Source: Pedobacter sp. N36a (GTDB lineage Bacteria > Bacteroidota > Bacteroidia > Sphingobacteriales > Sphingobacteriaceae). From it: 64,000 nt of DNA. Positions within the stretch are counted from its first letter, which is position 1. Every line of letters starts with the position of its first letter. The notes under the pieces are model-generated. The model worked only from the letters and a program-made list of their open reading frames with translations, made no database searches and had not been told where the DNA came from. The DNA lies in assembly GCF_014472395.1 (NCBI RefSeq), contig NZ_JACSZW010000009.1, positions 150,469-214,468 of the forward strand. Reading direction: 5' to 3'. Below, one piece after another: positions 42,777-51,166 of the stretch. The translations under genes and the position numbers were made by a program.

Positions 42777-43528
42777 AACCTTACAGGTATATTGTGGTAT
42801 TTTAATTTTTGTTTCAGGTCGGGGATAGGGATCTCAGCAAAGTGAAATACCGAAGCCGCAAGGGCTGCATCAACGCCTGTTTTTTCAAAGACTTCTATAA
42901 AATGGTCAATGGTTCCGGCACCTCCAGAGGCAATCACAGGGATATTGATCATTTGTGTGATACGATTCAATAACTTACAATCAAACCCTTGTTTTGTCCC
43001 ATCGTGGTCCATAGAGGTCAGCAGGATCTCTCCTGCACCCATATTTTCTGCCTTTTTGATCCAGTTTTCTGTTTCGAGTTCAGTGATTAGTCTGCCGCCA
43101 TTCAAATGCACGCGGTTTTTGCCTTCCACCAATTTGGTATCTACAGCCACCACCACAAACTGAACGCCAAATGCAGCTGCCAATTCTTCAATTAAAGCAG
43201 GGTTTTTCACTGCTGCCGAGTTGATGCTGATCTTATCAGCGCCTGCATTGAGCAAAGCTTCAGCATCCTGAATGGTGGTAATGCCGCCGCCAATGGTAAA
43301 AGGGATGTTCAGCTGACGGGCAACTGATTTCACCATTTCTATCATAGTTTTACGACGCTCATGAGTAGCTGTAATGTCCAGAAAAACAAGTTCATCGGCA
43401 CCTTGCTGGGCATATTGCCAGGCCAGTTCTACCGGATCTCCTGCATCTTTCAGGTCTACAAAGTTGACCCCTTTAACCGTTCTACCATCTTTAACATCCA
43501 GGCATGGAATGATACGTTTACTTAGCAT
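42773..43528 (-). CDS. hisF: Imidazole glycerol phosphate synthase cyclase subunit HisF
   Basis: A 251-residue (beta/alpha)8 barrel starting RIIPCLDVKDGRTVKGVNF, with catalytic Asp11 region and the second Asp in LTSMDHDGTKQGFD. It uses ammonia from HisH to make imidazole glycerol phosphate and AICAR. It overlaps hisIE by 4 bases and starts 4 bases after hisA. Confidence 0.97.
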   Translation of the reverse strand: MLSKRIIPCLDVKDGRTVKGVNFVDLKDAGDPVELAWQYAQQGADELVFLDITATHERRKTMIEMVKSVARQLNIPFTIGGGITTIQDAEALLNAGADKISINSAAVKNPALIEELAAAFGVQFVVVAVDTKLVEGKNRVHLNGGRLITELETENWIKKAENMGAGEILLTSMDHDGTKQGFDCKLLNRITQMINIPVIASGGAGTIDHFIEVFEKTGVDAALAASVFHFAEIPIPDLKQKLKYHNIPVRL

Positions 43529-43532
43529 CGGC

Positions 43533-44282
43533 CTAAAGAGAAGTCATTTGCTTTAAATTCCATTCTTTGATCTCCTCAATGGTGATTCTGTTTTCATAGA
43601 TGGCTTTACCAACTACGACAGAACGGATATCTAATTTTGCCAGCTCTTTAATGTCTTCCATCGAACTTACTCCGCCAGAAGCGATCAATTTAATGAAAGG
43701 AGAGTGTTCCAGTAGTTTCTTATAAAGGTCTACAGCAGCTCCGCCTAGTTTTCCGTCTTTATTAATATCGGTACATAGGAATCTGAAAAAGCCCAATTGC
43801 AGACATTTATCTACGTAATCCATTAATTTTACCGGCGAACTTTCCATCCATCCAGAATATTTGATGACTTCATCCAATACATCAATTGCAATCACGATTC
43901 TGTTGGCATAATCATACTTCTTACCTACTTCCTGGCTCAATTCCGCAAGGAAATCTGGATTAGTGATGGCTTGCGTACCTACGATTACGCGGTGAATTCC
44001 TGCATCCAATAGGTCTGTAACCTGTTGAATGGTACGAATACCACCTCCGTATTGTACACGCATATCAGTTTTACTGATGATTTCAAACAATGCTTTCTGG
44101 TTGCTAAAATCACCTTTGGCACCGTTTAAGTCAATAATATGTATGAATTCTGTACCGTTAGAACGGTATGTTTCGATCATTTCAGCGATAGAAACATCAT
44201 ATTCAGTTTTCTGGTTATAGTCACCTTCTCTAAGACGAACGACTTTACCATCTAAAATATCAATAGCAGGAATAATGTACAT
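43533..44282 (-). CDS. hisA: ProFAR isomerase HisA
   Basis: A 249-residue TIM barrel with PAIDILDGKVVRLREGDY, the HisA counterpart of the HisF start, and two phosphate-binding repeats (YGGGIRTIQQ, ASGGVSSMED). It isomerises ProFAR to PRFAR. One base separates it from hisH. Confidence 0.97.
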   Translation of the reverse strand: MYIIPAIDILDGKVVRLREGDYNQKTEYDVSIAEMIETYRSNGTEFIHIIDLNGAKGDFSNQKALFEIISKTDMRVQYGGGIRTIQQVTDLLDAGIHRVIVGTQAITNPDFLAELSQEVGKKYDYANRIVIAIDVLDEVIKYSGWMESSPVKLMDYVDKCLQLGFFRFLCTDINKDGKLGGAAVDLYKKLLEHSPFIKLIASGGVSSMEDIKELAKLDIRSVVVGKAIYENRITIEEIKEWNLKQMTSL

Positions 44283-44283
44283 T

Positions 44284-44877
44284 TTATTGTTTTAAGTTTG
44301 AAAAATTCTTTAATATCTGTTCTCCGGCATTTCCAGATTTTTCTGGGTGGAACTGAACGCCGTAGAAGTTATCTCTTTGTATCGCTGCAGAAAATGGCTC
44401 GCCATAATTTGCAGTGGCAATATCAAAAATAGGGTTATATTCAATAAAGTACGAATGCACAAAGTAAAATTGTGTGCCATTCGCTACGCCATCAAATAAT
44501 GGATTGTTTTTATGCTCGATATTATTCCAGCCCATATGCGGGATTTTAATGCCCAGTTTTTTATCGAATAAGCGGGTATTTAAGGGAAAGATGCCGGTTA
44601 GTTTGGCATCTCCTTCTTCAGAATGATCGGTTAGGAGCTGCATACCTACACAGATGCCCAATACTGGTTTTTTAAGCGCTTTTATCGGTGCTACCAAGCC
44701 GGTTTGCTCCAGCTTTTTCATGGCTGCAGCGGCATGGCCCACCCCTGGAATGATGATATGGGTATATTTATCTAGATCCGCTTCCGTGTTGACCATCCCG
44801 TATTTCAGGCCTTGTCTCTCCAACGCTGAGGTCAGCGAGAAGATGTTGCCAGCTCCGTAGTTTACAATTCCAATCAT
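44284..44877 (-). CDS. hisH: Imidazole glycerol phosphate synthase glutaminase subunit HisH
   Basis: A 197-residue class I glutamine amidotransferase with Cys76 in VLGICVGMQLL, and the His-Glu pair in VQFHPEKSG. It supplies ammonia to HisF. It shares one base with the hisB stop/start junction. Confidence 0.97.
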   Translation of the reverse strand: MIGIVNYGAGNIFSLTSALERQGLKYGMVNTEADLDKYTHIIIPGVGHAAAAMKKLEQTGLVAPIKALKKPVLGICVGMQLLTDHSEEGDAKLTGIFPLNTRLFDKKLGIKIPHMGWNNIEHKNNPLFDGVANGTQFYFVHSYFIEYNPIFDIATANYGEPFSAAIQRDNFYGVQFHPEKSGNAGEQILKNFSNLKQ

Positions 44878-46010
44878 TACAATACGCCTTTAGTACTCGG
44901 TAAGACTAACTTTTCTGCATCTCGTTTAATCGCCATTTTGATGGCTTTTGCGAAAGCTTTAAAGATCGCTTCAATTTTATGGTGCTCATTGTCGCCTTCT
45001 GCTTTAATATTCAGGTTGCATTTTGCCGCATCACTGAAGGATTTAAAGAAGTGATAGAACATTTCAGTAGGCATATCACCTACTTTTTCGCGTTTAAAAT
45101 CAGCCTCCCAAACGATCCAGCTTCTACCGCCGAAATCAATCGCTGCCTGTGCTAAACAATCGTCCATCGGTAAGCAGAAACCATAGCGTTCCAGACCTAA
45201 TTTATTGCCGATTGCTTTTGCAAATGCCTCGCCAAGGGCGATTCCGGTGTCTTCAATGGTATGGTGCTCATCAATATGAAGGTCGCCATTGGTTTTTATT
45301 TTCAGGTCGATACTGCCATGACGGGCAATCTGATCCAGCATGTGGTCAAAGAAGTTTAATCCCGTAGAGATTTCTGCTTTGCCGGTGCCATCCAGGTCTA
45401 TATCGATGCTGATTTTTGTTTCATTGGTATTTCTTTCATGGTGAATGGTTCGTGTTCCGGCTTTCAGCATGGTATAAATGTCTTCCCAGTTTTGAGTTTT
45501 TAATGCGATATATTCGCTCAGGGCCTCAATTTTATCTAGTTTTTCATTGGCACCCAATTGCAGGTTATTGCATAACCAGATGGCTTTTGCACCCAGGTTC
45601 TTAGCCAAAATGATGTCGTTGATGCGATCACCGATCACAAAAGAATTTTCCAGGTCGTAATCTGCAGTCAGGAAATGCTGCAATAAACCGATATTAGGTT
45701 TACGCGTTGGCGCATTTTCATGGGCAAAAGTTTTGTCGATGATCACTTCATTGAAAACTACACCTTCATTAGCGAAAGTTTTCATCACAAAGTCATGTAC
45801 TGGCCAGAAGTTAACTTCCGGGTGGGAGTCTGTTCCCAATCCGTCCTGGTTGGTCACCATCACCAAATCATAATCCAGCTCTTTGGCTATTTTTGAAAGG
45901 TAATAAAGAGATCTCGGGTAGAATTCCAGTTTCTCAAAAGAGTCGATTTGCTCATCAGGTGGTTCATTAATGAGGGTTCCGTCTCTGTCAATAAATAATA
46001 CTTTTTTCAT
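44877..46010 (-). CDS. hisB: Bifunctional histidinol-phosphatase / imidazoleglycerol-phosphate dehydratase
   Basis: A 377-residue fusion: N-terminal HAD phosphatase (LFIDRDGTLINEPP at about 5-18, FVIGDRINDI) and C-terminal dehydratase (from about 190) with HHTIEDTGIALGEA and DEHH motifs, ending SDAAKCNLNIKAEGDNEHHK. Such fusions occur in Enterobacteria, Campylobacter and Bacteroidota. It covers steps 6 and 8 of the pathway. Confidence 0.97.
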   Translation of the reverse strand: MKKVLFIDRDGTLINEPPDEQIDSFEKLEFYPRSLYYLSKIAKELDYDLVMVTNQDGLGTDSHPEVNFWPVHDFVMKTFANEGVVFNEVIIDKTFAHENAPTRKPNIGLLQHFLTADYDLENSFVIGDRINDIILAKNLGAKAIWLCNNLQLGANEKLDKIEALSEYIALKTQNWEDIYTMLKAGTRTIHHERNTNETKISIDIDLDGTGKAEISTGLNFFDHMLDQIARHGSIDLKIKTNGDLHIDEHHTIEDTGIALGEAFAKAIGNKLGLERYGFCLPMDDCLAQAAIDFGGRSWIVWEADFKREKVGDMPTEMFYHFFKSFSDAAKCNLNIKAEGDNEHHKIEAIFKAFAKAIKMAIKRDAEKLVLPSTKGVL

Positions 46011-46063
46011 CAGAATATATTGTTTTCAGGGGTACTGAAGTCATTAAAAAATGACCCCATGTT

Positions 46064-47110
46064 TTATGAGTTAAGTGCTTTCAAAGCGGCTAGAAAGATC
46101 TCGTTTTCTTGTGGTGTTCCAATCGTAATTCTCAGGCAGCCTTCGCATAAAGTGACTTTAGAACGGTCTCTGACGATGATGCCCTGGTTTACCAAAGCTT
46201 CATAAGTTTTCAAGGCATCTATCACTTCAATCAGAATGAAATTGGCATCAGAAGCATGAACTTTTTTAACGATCGGCAGGTTAAGCAATTCCTCGCTTAG
46301 GTTTTCTCTTTCTGTAACGGTGATTTTGATCCATTCGTTCACTTGTGCAATGTTTTCCAAAGCTTTCAAAGCCAGGTCTTGTGTGGCCTGATTGATGTTG
46401 TATGGAGGTTTCACTTTATTCAGGATGTCGATGACCGGCCGGGCAGCGAAGGCCATTCCTAAACGCAATGCGGCAAGACCCCAGGCTTTAGAAAATGTTT
46501 GCAGGATCACCAGGTTAGGGTATTCCGTCAATTCCTGGATAAAAGTGCGTTGCTTGGCGTAGTTAATATAAGCTTCGTCAATGATCACCAACCCGTTGAA
46601 ATTAGCCAGTACGGTTTCAATATCGGTGCGGATAATTGAATTTCCGGTTGGGTTGTTTGGAGAACAAATGAAAATCAGTTTCGTGTTTTCATCGATGGCC
46701 TCAGCGATTTTCTCCAGGTCCAATTGGAAGTTCGGCAGGAGGTTCACTTTTCTGGCTTCCACATTGTTGATGCCAGCAGAAACCTCATACATGCCGTAAG
46801 TCGGCGGAAGGATGATCACATTGTCTTTTCCAGGCTCGCAGAATGCACGGAACAATAAGTCTATGGCTTCATCGCTGCCATTACCAAGAAAGGTGTTTTC
46901 AATCGGTACACCTTTGATTTTGCTGATGGCATCCTTAAGATCCAGTTGCAATGGATCTGGATATCTGTTAAAATTAACATCTAACGGAGAACCATAGCCG
47001 TTCTCATTAGCATCTAAAAATACACTGGCCTGTCCTTTATACTCATCCCTGGCGGTAGAATATGGTTTCAGATTTTTGATGTTTTCTCTTTGGAGGTTAT
47101 TGATATCCAT
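46064..47110 (-). CDS. hisC: Histidinol-phosphate aminotransferase
   Basis: A 348-residue fold-type I PLP enzyme: SPNNPTGNSI, VIIDEAYINY and the PLP lysine in LQTFSKAWGLAALRLG. It makes histidinol phosphate. It lies 2 bases after hisD and 53 bases before hisB. Confidence 0.96.
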   Translation of the reverse strand: MDINNLQRENIKNLKPYSTARDEYKGQASVFLDANENGYGSPLDVNFNRYPDPLQLDLKDAISKIKGVPIENTFLGNGSDEAIDLLFRAFCEPGKDNVIILPPTYGMYEVSAGINNVEARKVNLLPNFQLDLEKIAEAIDENTKLIFICSPNNPTGNSIIRTDIETVLANFNGLVIIDEAYINYAKQRTFIQELTEYPNLVILQTFSKAWGLAALRLGMAFAARPVIDILNKVKPPYNINQATQDLALKALENIAQVNEWIKITVTERENLSEELLNLPIVKKVHASDANFILIEVIDALKTYEALVNQGIIVRDRSKVTLCEGCLRITIGTPQENEIFLAALKALNS

Positions 47111-47112
47111 CT

Positions 47113-48399
47113 TTATGATTTTAAACGAATAGTGATTGCATTTTTGTGAGCTTGCAGACCTTCTGCGGCAGCCAACACCTCAACAGTATTGCCAATATTG
47201 GCCAAACCTTGTTCAGTGATGTGCTGAAAAGTAATTTTCTTGATAAAAGAATCCAGAGATACGCCAGAGTATGCTTTGGCAAAGCCGCTGGTAGGTAGGG
47301 TGTGGTTGGTGCCCGAGGCATAGTCGCCGGCACTTTCCGGAGTCAGGTTGCCTAAAAAGACAGAACCTGCATTTTCAATCAGCGGGATCAGCTGCTCAAA
47401 TTGAGCGGTAGCTAAGATCAAGTGCTCTGGAGCATATTCATTGCTAAATTCCATGGCCTGTTCCAGGTGGTCTACTAATACTGCGTAAGAATTGGCGATC
47501 GCTTTTGCGGTAATCTCTTTCCTAGGAAGTACAGCAATCTGGGCTTCGATTTGTTTTAGCGTTTCGTCAATAATTTCTGAAGAAGTAGCCACTAAAATCG
47601 CCTGACTGTCGGCACCATGTTCTGCCTGAGCCAATAAATCGGAGGCGATAAACGCTGGATTTGCAGTCTCATCGGCAATGACTAAAACTTCTGAAGGTCC
47701 CGCAGGCATGTCTATAGCTGTCATACTGCTGGATTGAATCAGCTGTTTAGCTTGAGTCACGTAACGGTTGCCCGGTCCGAAAATCTTGTACACTTTAGGG
47801 ACGCTTTCTGTTCCGTAAGCCATTGCGGCAACGGCTTGGGCACCGCCAATCATGTATATCTTTTTGATACCAAGCTTTAGGGCACAGTAAGCCAGATAGC
47901 AATTTGTTTTTCCGTCTTTCTGAGGAGGGGAGCATACCACGATTTCTTTACATCCTGCCAAAACAGCCGGGATACCGAGCATCAAAAAGGTACTGGGCAA
48001 AACTGCAGATCCACCAGGAATGTATAAACCTACGCGGGAGATGGGTCTGGATTCCCGCCAGCAAGTTACGCCGGGCATGGTTTCCAACTTGTTTTCCGTA
48101 TTGGCCTGTGCGGCGTGAAAAGCATGGATATTCGCATAAGCAGTATCAATGGCTGCTTTTTCTGCTGCAGGAATAGTGGCAGCAATGCTTTCAATCTCAG
48201 CCTCCGAAAGAAATAATTCTTTCAGGCTGACCTGATCAAATTGCTGTGCATAATCTACCAAGGCAGCATCTCCACGTGTTTTTACCTGCTCAATAATCTG
48301 AGTGACACGATCCAGGATACTAATATCGTCTTCCAGTTGTCTTAAACAGAGATTTTTGATCTCCTGCTCAGTCAACTTTTTATAACTATAGGTTTTCAA
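47113..48399 (-). CDS. hisD: Histidinol dehydrogenase
   Basis: A 428-residue zinc enzyme: YIPGGSAVLPSTFLM, IDMPAGPSEVLVIAD, LLAQAEHGADSQAIL and SGTNHTLPTSGFAK. It performs the last two oxidations to histidine. The start codon is TTG, shown by the conserved N terminus. It lies 23 bases after hisG. Confidence 0.97.
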   Translation of the reverse strand: MKTYSYKKLTEQEIKNLCLRQLEDDISILDRVTQIIEQVKTRGDAALVDYAQQFDQVSLKELFLSEAEIESIAATIPAAEKAAIDTAYANIHAFHAAQANTENKLETMPGVTCWRESRPISRVGLYIPGGSAVLPSTFLMLGIPAVLAGCKEIVVCSPPQKDGKTNCYLAYCALKLGIKKIYMIGGAQAVAAMAYGTESVPKVYKIFGPGNRYVTQAKQLIQSSSMTAIDMPAGPSEVLVIADETANPAFIASDLLAQAEHGADSQAILVATSSEIIDETLKQIEAQIAVLPRKEITAKAIANSYAVLVDHLEQAMEFSNEYAPEHLILATAQFEQLIPLIENAGSVFLGNLTPESAGDYASGTNHTLPTSGFAKAYSGVSLDSFIKKITFQHITEQGLANIGNTVEVLAAAEGLQAHKNAITIRLKS

Positions 48400-48422
48400 T
48401 TTCTTGTTTTTTTAGGTGAAAC

Positions 48423-49274
48423 TTAAGCGATGATTTTCTCAATTGGCATCACTACAATTCCCTGGGCACCGGCCGCTTTCAGGCTGTTGATCTTTTCCCA
48501 GAAATCGTGTTCCGCAATTACAGAATGAACAGCAACCCATTCTTCATCAAACAAAGGCACCACTGTTGGACTTTTCACCCCTGGTAATAAATCAACAACT
48601 TTCTTCAGGTTGATTTTGGCAACGTTCAACACCACATATTTGGTTTCTTTAGCGCGCAGTACCGAAAGGATCCTTTGTAATAGTTCTTGTACTTCAGGAA
48701 GCAGTTCAGATCCTTTGCTGCCAATGAGAATGGCTTCAGATTTCATCACTTCCGAGAATGGTTTTAAACCATTGCTCTTTAAGGTACCGCCAGTAGAGAC
48801 AATATCGCAGATGGCATCGCTCAATCCTAATCCAGGACCAATTTCTACTGAACCAGAAATAGTTCTTACTTCTGCATTGACATGGTTTTCTTTCAGGTAT
48901 TTTTCTAAAATTACCGGGTAAGAAGTGGCAATTGCTTTACCTTCTAACTGCGCAATCTCCGTGATGCTGCTTTCATTAGGAATGGCAATCTTTAACGTGC
49001 ATTTACCAAAACCTAATCGTTGAAGGTAAGTGACATCAGCGCCGGATTCTACAATGACATTCTCCCCAACAATTCCGATATCGGCAATGCCATCCTGGAC
49101 ATATTCTGGAATATCATCATCTCTCAGGAAAAGAATCTCTAAAGGGAAATTCGTAACGGTGGATATAAGTGAACTCTTGTAGTTTTCGAATGATAAACCA
49201 CAATTTTTAAGAATCTCTACTGATTTTTCGTTTAATCTACCAGATTTCTGGATAGCTATTTTAAGTGTTTTCAA
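48423..49274 (-). CDS. hisG: ATP phosphoribosyltransferase, long form
   Basis: A 283-residue first enzyme of histidine synthesis. The catalytic domains contain IAIQKSGRLNEKS and DAICDIVSTGGTLKSNGL. The C-terminal about 75 residues (EWVAVHSVI, QGIVVMPIEKII) form the ACT-like histidine-feedback domain of the long form, so no HisZ is needed. It starts with TTG. First gene of an eight-gene operon with a structured leader about 100 bases long. Confidence 0.96.
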   Translation of the reverse strand: MKTLKIAIQKSGRLNEKSVEILKNCGLSFENYKSSLISTVTNFPLEILFLRDDDIPEYVQDGIADIGIVGENVIVESGADVTYLQRLGFGKCTLKIAIPNESSITEIAQLEGKAIATSYPVILEKYLKENHVNAEVRTISGSVEIGPGLGLSDAICDIVSTGGTLKSNGLKPFSEVMKSEAILIGSKGSELLPEVQELLQRILSVLRAKETKYVVLNVAKINLKKVVDLLPGVKSPTVVPLFDEEWVAVHSVIAEHDFWEKINSLKAAGAQGIVVMPIEKIIA

Positions 49275-49330
49275 TTAGTATGCTAGGTTGAAATTATTGA
49301 ATATTGGACAAGAAGACATTTCGGAAACAA

Positions 49331-49347
49331 GTTTTGAAGTACAAAAC
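49331..49347 (-). other. Leader hairpin 2 upstream of hisG
   Basis: GTTTTG (49331-49336) and CAAAAC (49342-49347) are perfect 6-base inverted arms around 5 bases, 57 bases before the hisG start. No T run or His-rich leader peptide is visible, so ordinary attenuation is not supported. Confidence 0.4.
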
Positions 49348-49357
49348 ATTACATATA

Positions 49358-49386
49358 CATCGCCGACAGGCGATGGTGCAAATGTA
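49358..49386 (-). promoter_or_regulatory. his operon promoter with hairpin at the transcript 5' end
   Basis: The minus strand carries TACATTTG (49379-49386), a perfect -7 box. Immediately downstream is a perfect 7-bp hairpin, CATCGCC/GGCGATG with a 4-base loop (49358-49375). It would lie at the extreme 5' end of the his mRNA, or act as an operator over the start site. Confidence 0.5.
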
Positions 49387-49521
49387 AATGATGGTTCAAA
49401 ATTTGATTCATAATTCTTTTTAAGTCCTTAATCAACAATGTTTAGCATGTTGTGGAACTGCAAATATATAGATTGAAAGCAAAAAACAAAATATATATGG
49501 CATTTAATTTGCCTAAAGGAG

Positions 49522-49551
49522 TTTGATAATGACAATTAACGTCTAGTTTTG
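49522..49551 (+). promoter_or_regulatory. Promoter of the L,D-transpeptidase gene
   Basis: TTTG (49522-49525) and TAGTTTTG (49544-49551) with an 18-base spacer match the Bacteroidota -33/-7 pattern; the start codon is 17 bases after the -7 box. Confidence 0.65.
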
Positions 49552-49567
49552 TAAAAAAAATACCACA

Positions 49568-51145
49568 TTGAAAAAAATACTGTGCTTCTTAATCCCGGTT
49601 TGTTTGCTTTTAAATGGTTGTTCTTGGTTTAAAGATACGCCAGAGATTGGTTTGATGCTGTCGAAACATTTTGATCGTAAACTTTATAAAGATTTTGATA
49701 CTGCGGAGTATAATGTAGTGTTTAAGCAACAATTTGATGCCTTAAAAGGGAAATTGACAAACCCAAATACCATAAAACACTTTTATGCGAGCCACAATGA
49801 AGAGCCAATTCTGGTGACTCAGTTTTTCGTCAATGGTGGCCTGGATACCTTAACCGCTTACATCGCCAGAGTAGATGCGCATGGTTACAATCCAGAACTC
49901 TTCCGTCTGGAAGAATTGAAAAAGTCGTTACAGGCTTTATCGGTTAATAAATTCAAAACCATTCAGGAAGTATATCCTGCAATTGCAGACTTAGAGCTGA
50001 ATGCTGCAGAGAGCTTAACCAAGTATGATAATTTTGTAGCATATGGCAGTGTAAACCCACGTAAATTATTCTCCCGTTATTATGTTCCGGTAAAACGTCC
50101 GGACAGTGCAAGTATTTCTAAGGTATTGTCTACCAAAGATATTCAAGGTTTATTGAAAGAAATTCAACCGGATTCCAAACAATATATTGCCCTGCAGCGC
50201 AAGTTTGCTGCTCTAAAAGCAGCTGGATTAGGGAAAAGTGATCAAGCAAAAACGATTCTGGTCAATATGGAACGTTTGAGGTGGAAGTTACCCGAGATGG
50301 GGACGGAATACGTGGAGGTCAATATTCCTGATTTTTCACTCACCTGGTTCAGCAAAGAAGATACCTTGACACACATGAAAGTTTGTGTAGGTGGAAAGCG
50401 AGAAGATGGATATGCAGAGAAAATCGCTAAATATGCGAAAAGCGGCAACCTGGATGATAAACCTAAAAACCACGAAACACCAATCTTATACAGCAAGCTG
50501 AATTCTATCCAGGTGAATCCAATCTGGAACATTCCGGTGAGTATCGCCAGAAATGAAATCTATTGGATGGCCAGAAAAGACCCTTATTATTTATCTAATA
50601 GCAATATCAATGTATACCGCAATGGTAAATTAATTGGAGAGCCGGATACCATCCAATGGAGTAACTATTCAAGAGAGCAGTTGCCTTATCAGTTTAAACA
50701 AGGTTCCGGAGACGGCAACGCCTTGGGTAAATTTAAATTTATATTTGACAACGGCTCTAGTATTTACCTGCACGATACCAATAATAAAAGTGGTTTTGCA
50801 AGGGCCAATCGCGCCATTAGCCATGGCTGTGTCCGTGTAGAGAAACCATTGGAATTTGCCCAGAACTTGGTAAAAGATAAAAATCGTTATGATCAGCTGA
50901 GGATGGAAGTGAATCTTCCGCCTTTAGATACGACCAAAATGGAACTGTATCGCAAAAAACTGGCAAAGAAAGCAGATACGGTAAATTTATTCAAGCTAAA
51001 ACCTACCTGGTTCGGTACCAAAAATCAGGTTCCACTGATTATAAATTACATCACAGCCTGGTCACAGAACGGTTCAATGCAATATAGAGCCGATGTGTAC
51101 GGATTAGATGAAACTTTATGGTCAGCTATGAGGAAATTCATGTAA
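49568..51145 (+). CDS. Lipoprotein L,D-transpeptidase (YcbB/LdtD-like)
   Basis: A 525-residue envelope protein: lipobox LLNGC (Cys18), a large helical scaffolding region (about 40-270) and a YkuD catalytic domain with SHGCVRVEKP (catalytic Cys421) preceded by YLHDTN. Length and order match YcbB-type enzymes that make 3-3 crosslinks in peptidoglycan. The start is TTG, set by the signal peptide and the promoter. The vWA gene follows after 21 bases but has its own -7 box. Confidence 0.92.
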   Translation: MKKILCFLIPVCLLLNGCSWFKDTPEIGLMLSKHFDRKLYKDFDTAEYNVVFKQQFDALKGKLTNPNTIKHFYASHNEEPILVTQFFVNGGLDTLTAYIARVDAHGYNPELFRLEELKKSLQALSVNKFKTIQEVYPAIADLELNAAESLTKYDNFVAYGSVNPRKLFSRYYVPVKRPDSASISKVLSTKDIQGLLKEIQPDSKQYIALQRKFAALKAAGLGKSDQAKTILVNMERLRWKLPEMGTEYVEVNIPDFSLTWFSKEDTLTHMKVCVGGKREDGYAEKIAKYAKSGNLDDKPKNHETPILYSKLNSIQVNPIWNIPVSIARNEIYWMARKDPYYLSNSNINVYRNGKLIGEPDTIQWSNYSREQLPYQFKQGSGDGNALGKFKFIFDNGSSIYLHDTNNKSGFARANRAISHGCVRVEKPLEFAQNLVKDKNRYDQLRMEVNLPPLDTTKMELYRKKLAKKADTVNLFKLKPTWFGTKNQVPLIINYITAWSQNGSMQYRADVYGLDETLWSAMRKFM

Positions 51146-51151
51146 AAGTTC

Positions 51152-51159
51152 TACCTTTG
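51152..51159 (+). promoter_or_regulatory. -7 promoter element abutting the BatA-like start
   Basis: TACCTTTG ends 7 bases before the ATG at 51167, so the transcript would be leaderless or nearly so. Confidence 0.45.
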
Positions 51160-51166
51160 GTTTTTA

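Noticed and set aside
49275..49567. His-leader attenuator with a histidine-rich leader peptide
   Set aside because: The leader has only very short frames (for example ATG TAT ATG TAA) with no His codon run and no terminator-type T tract.
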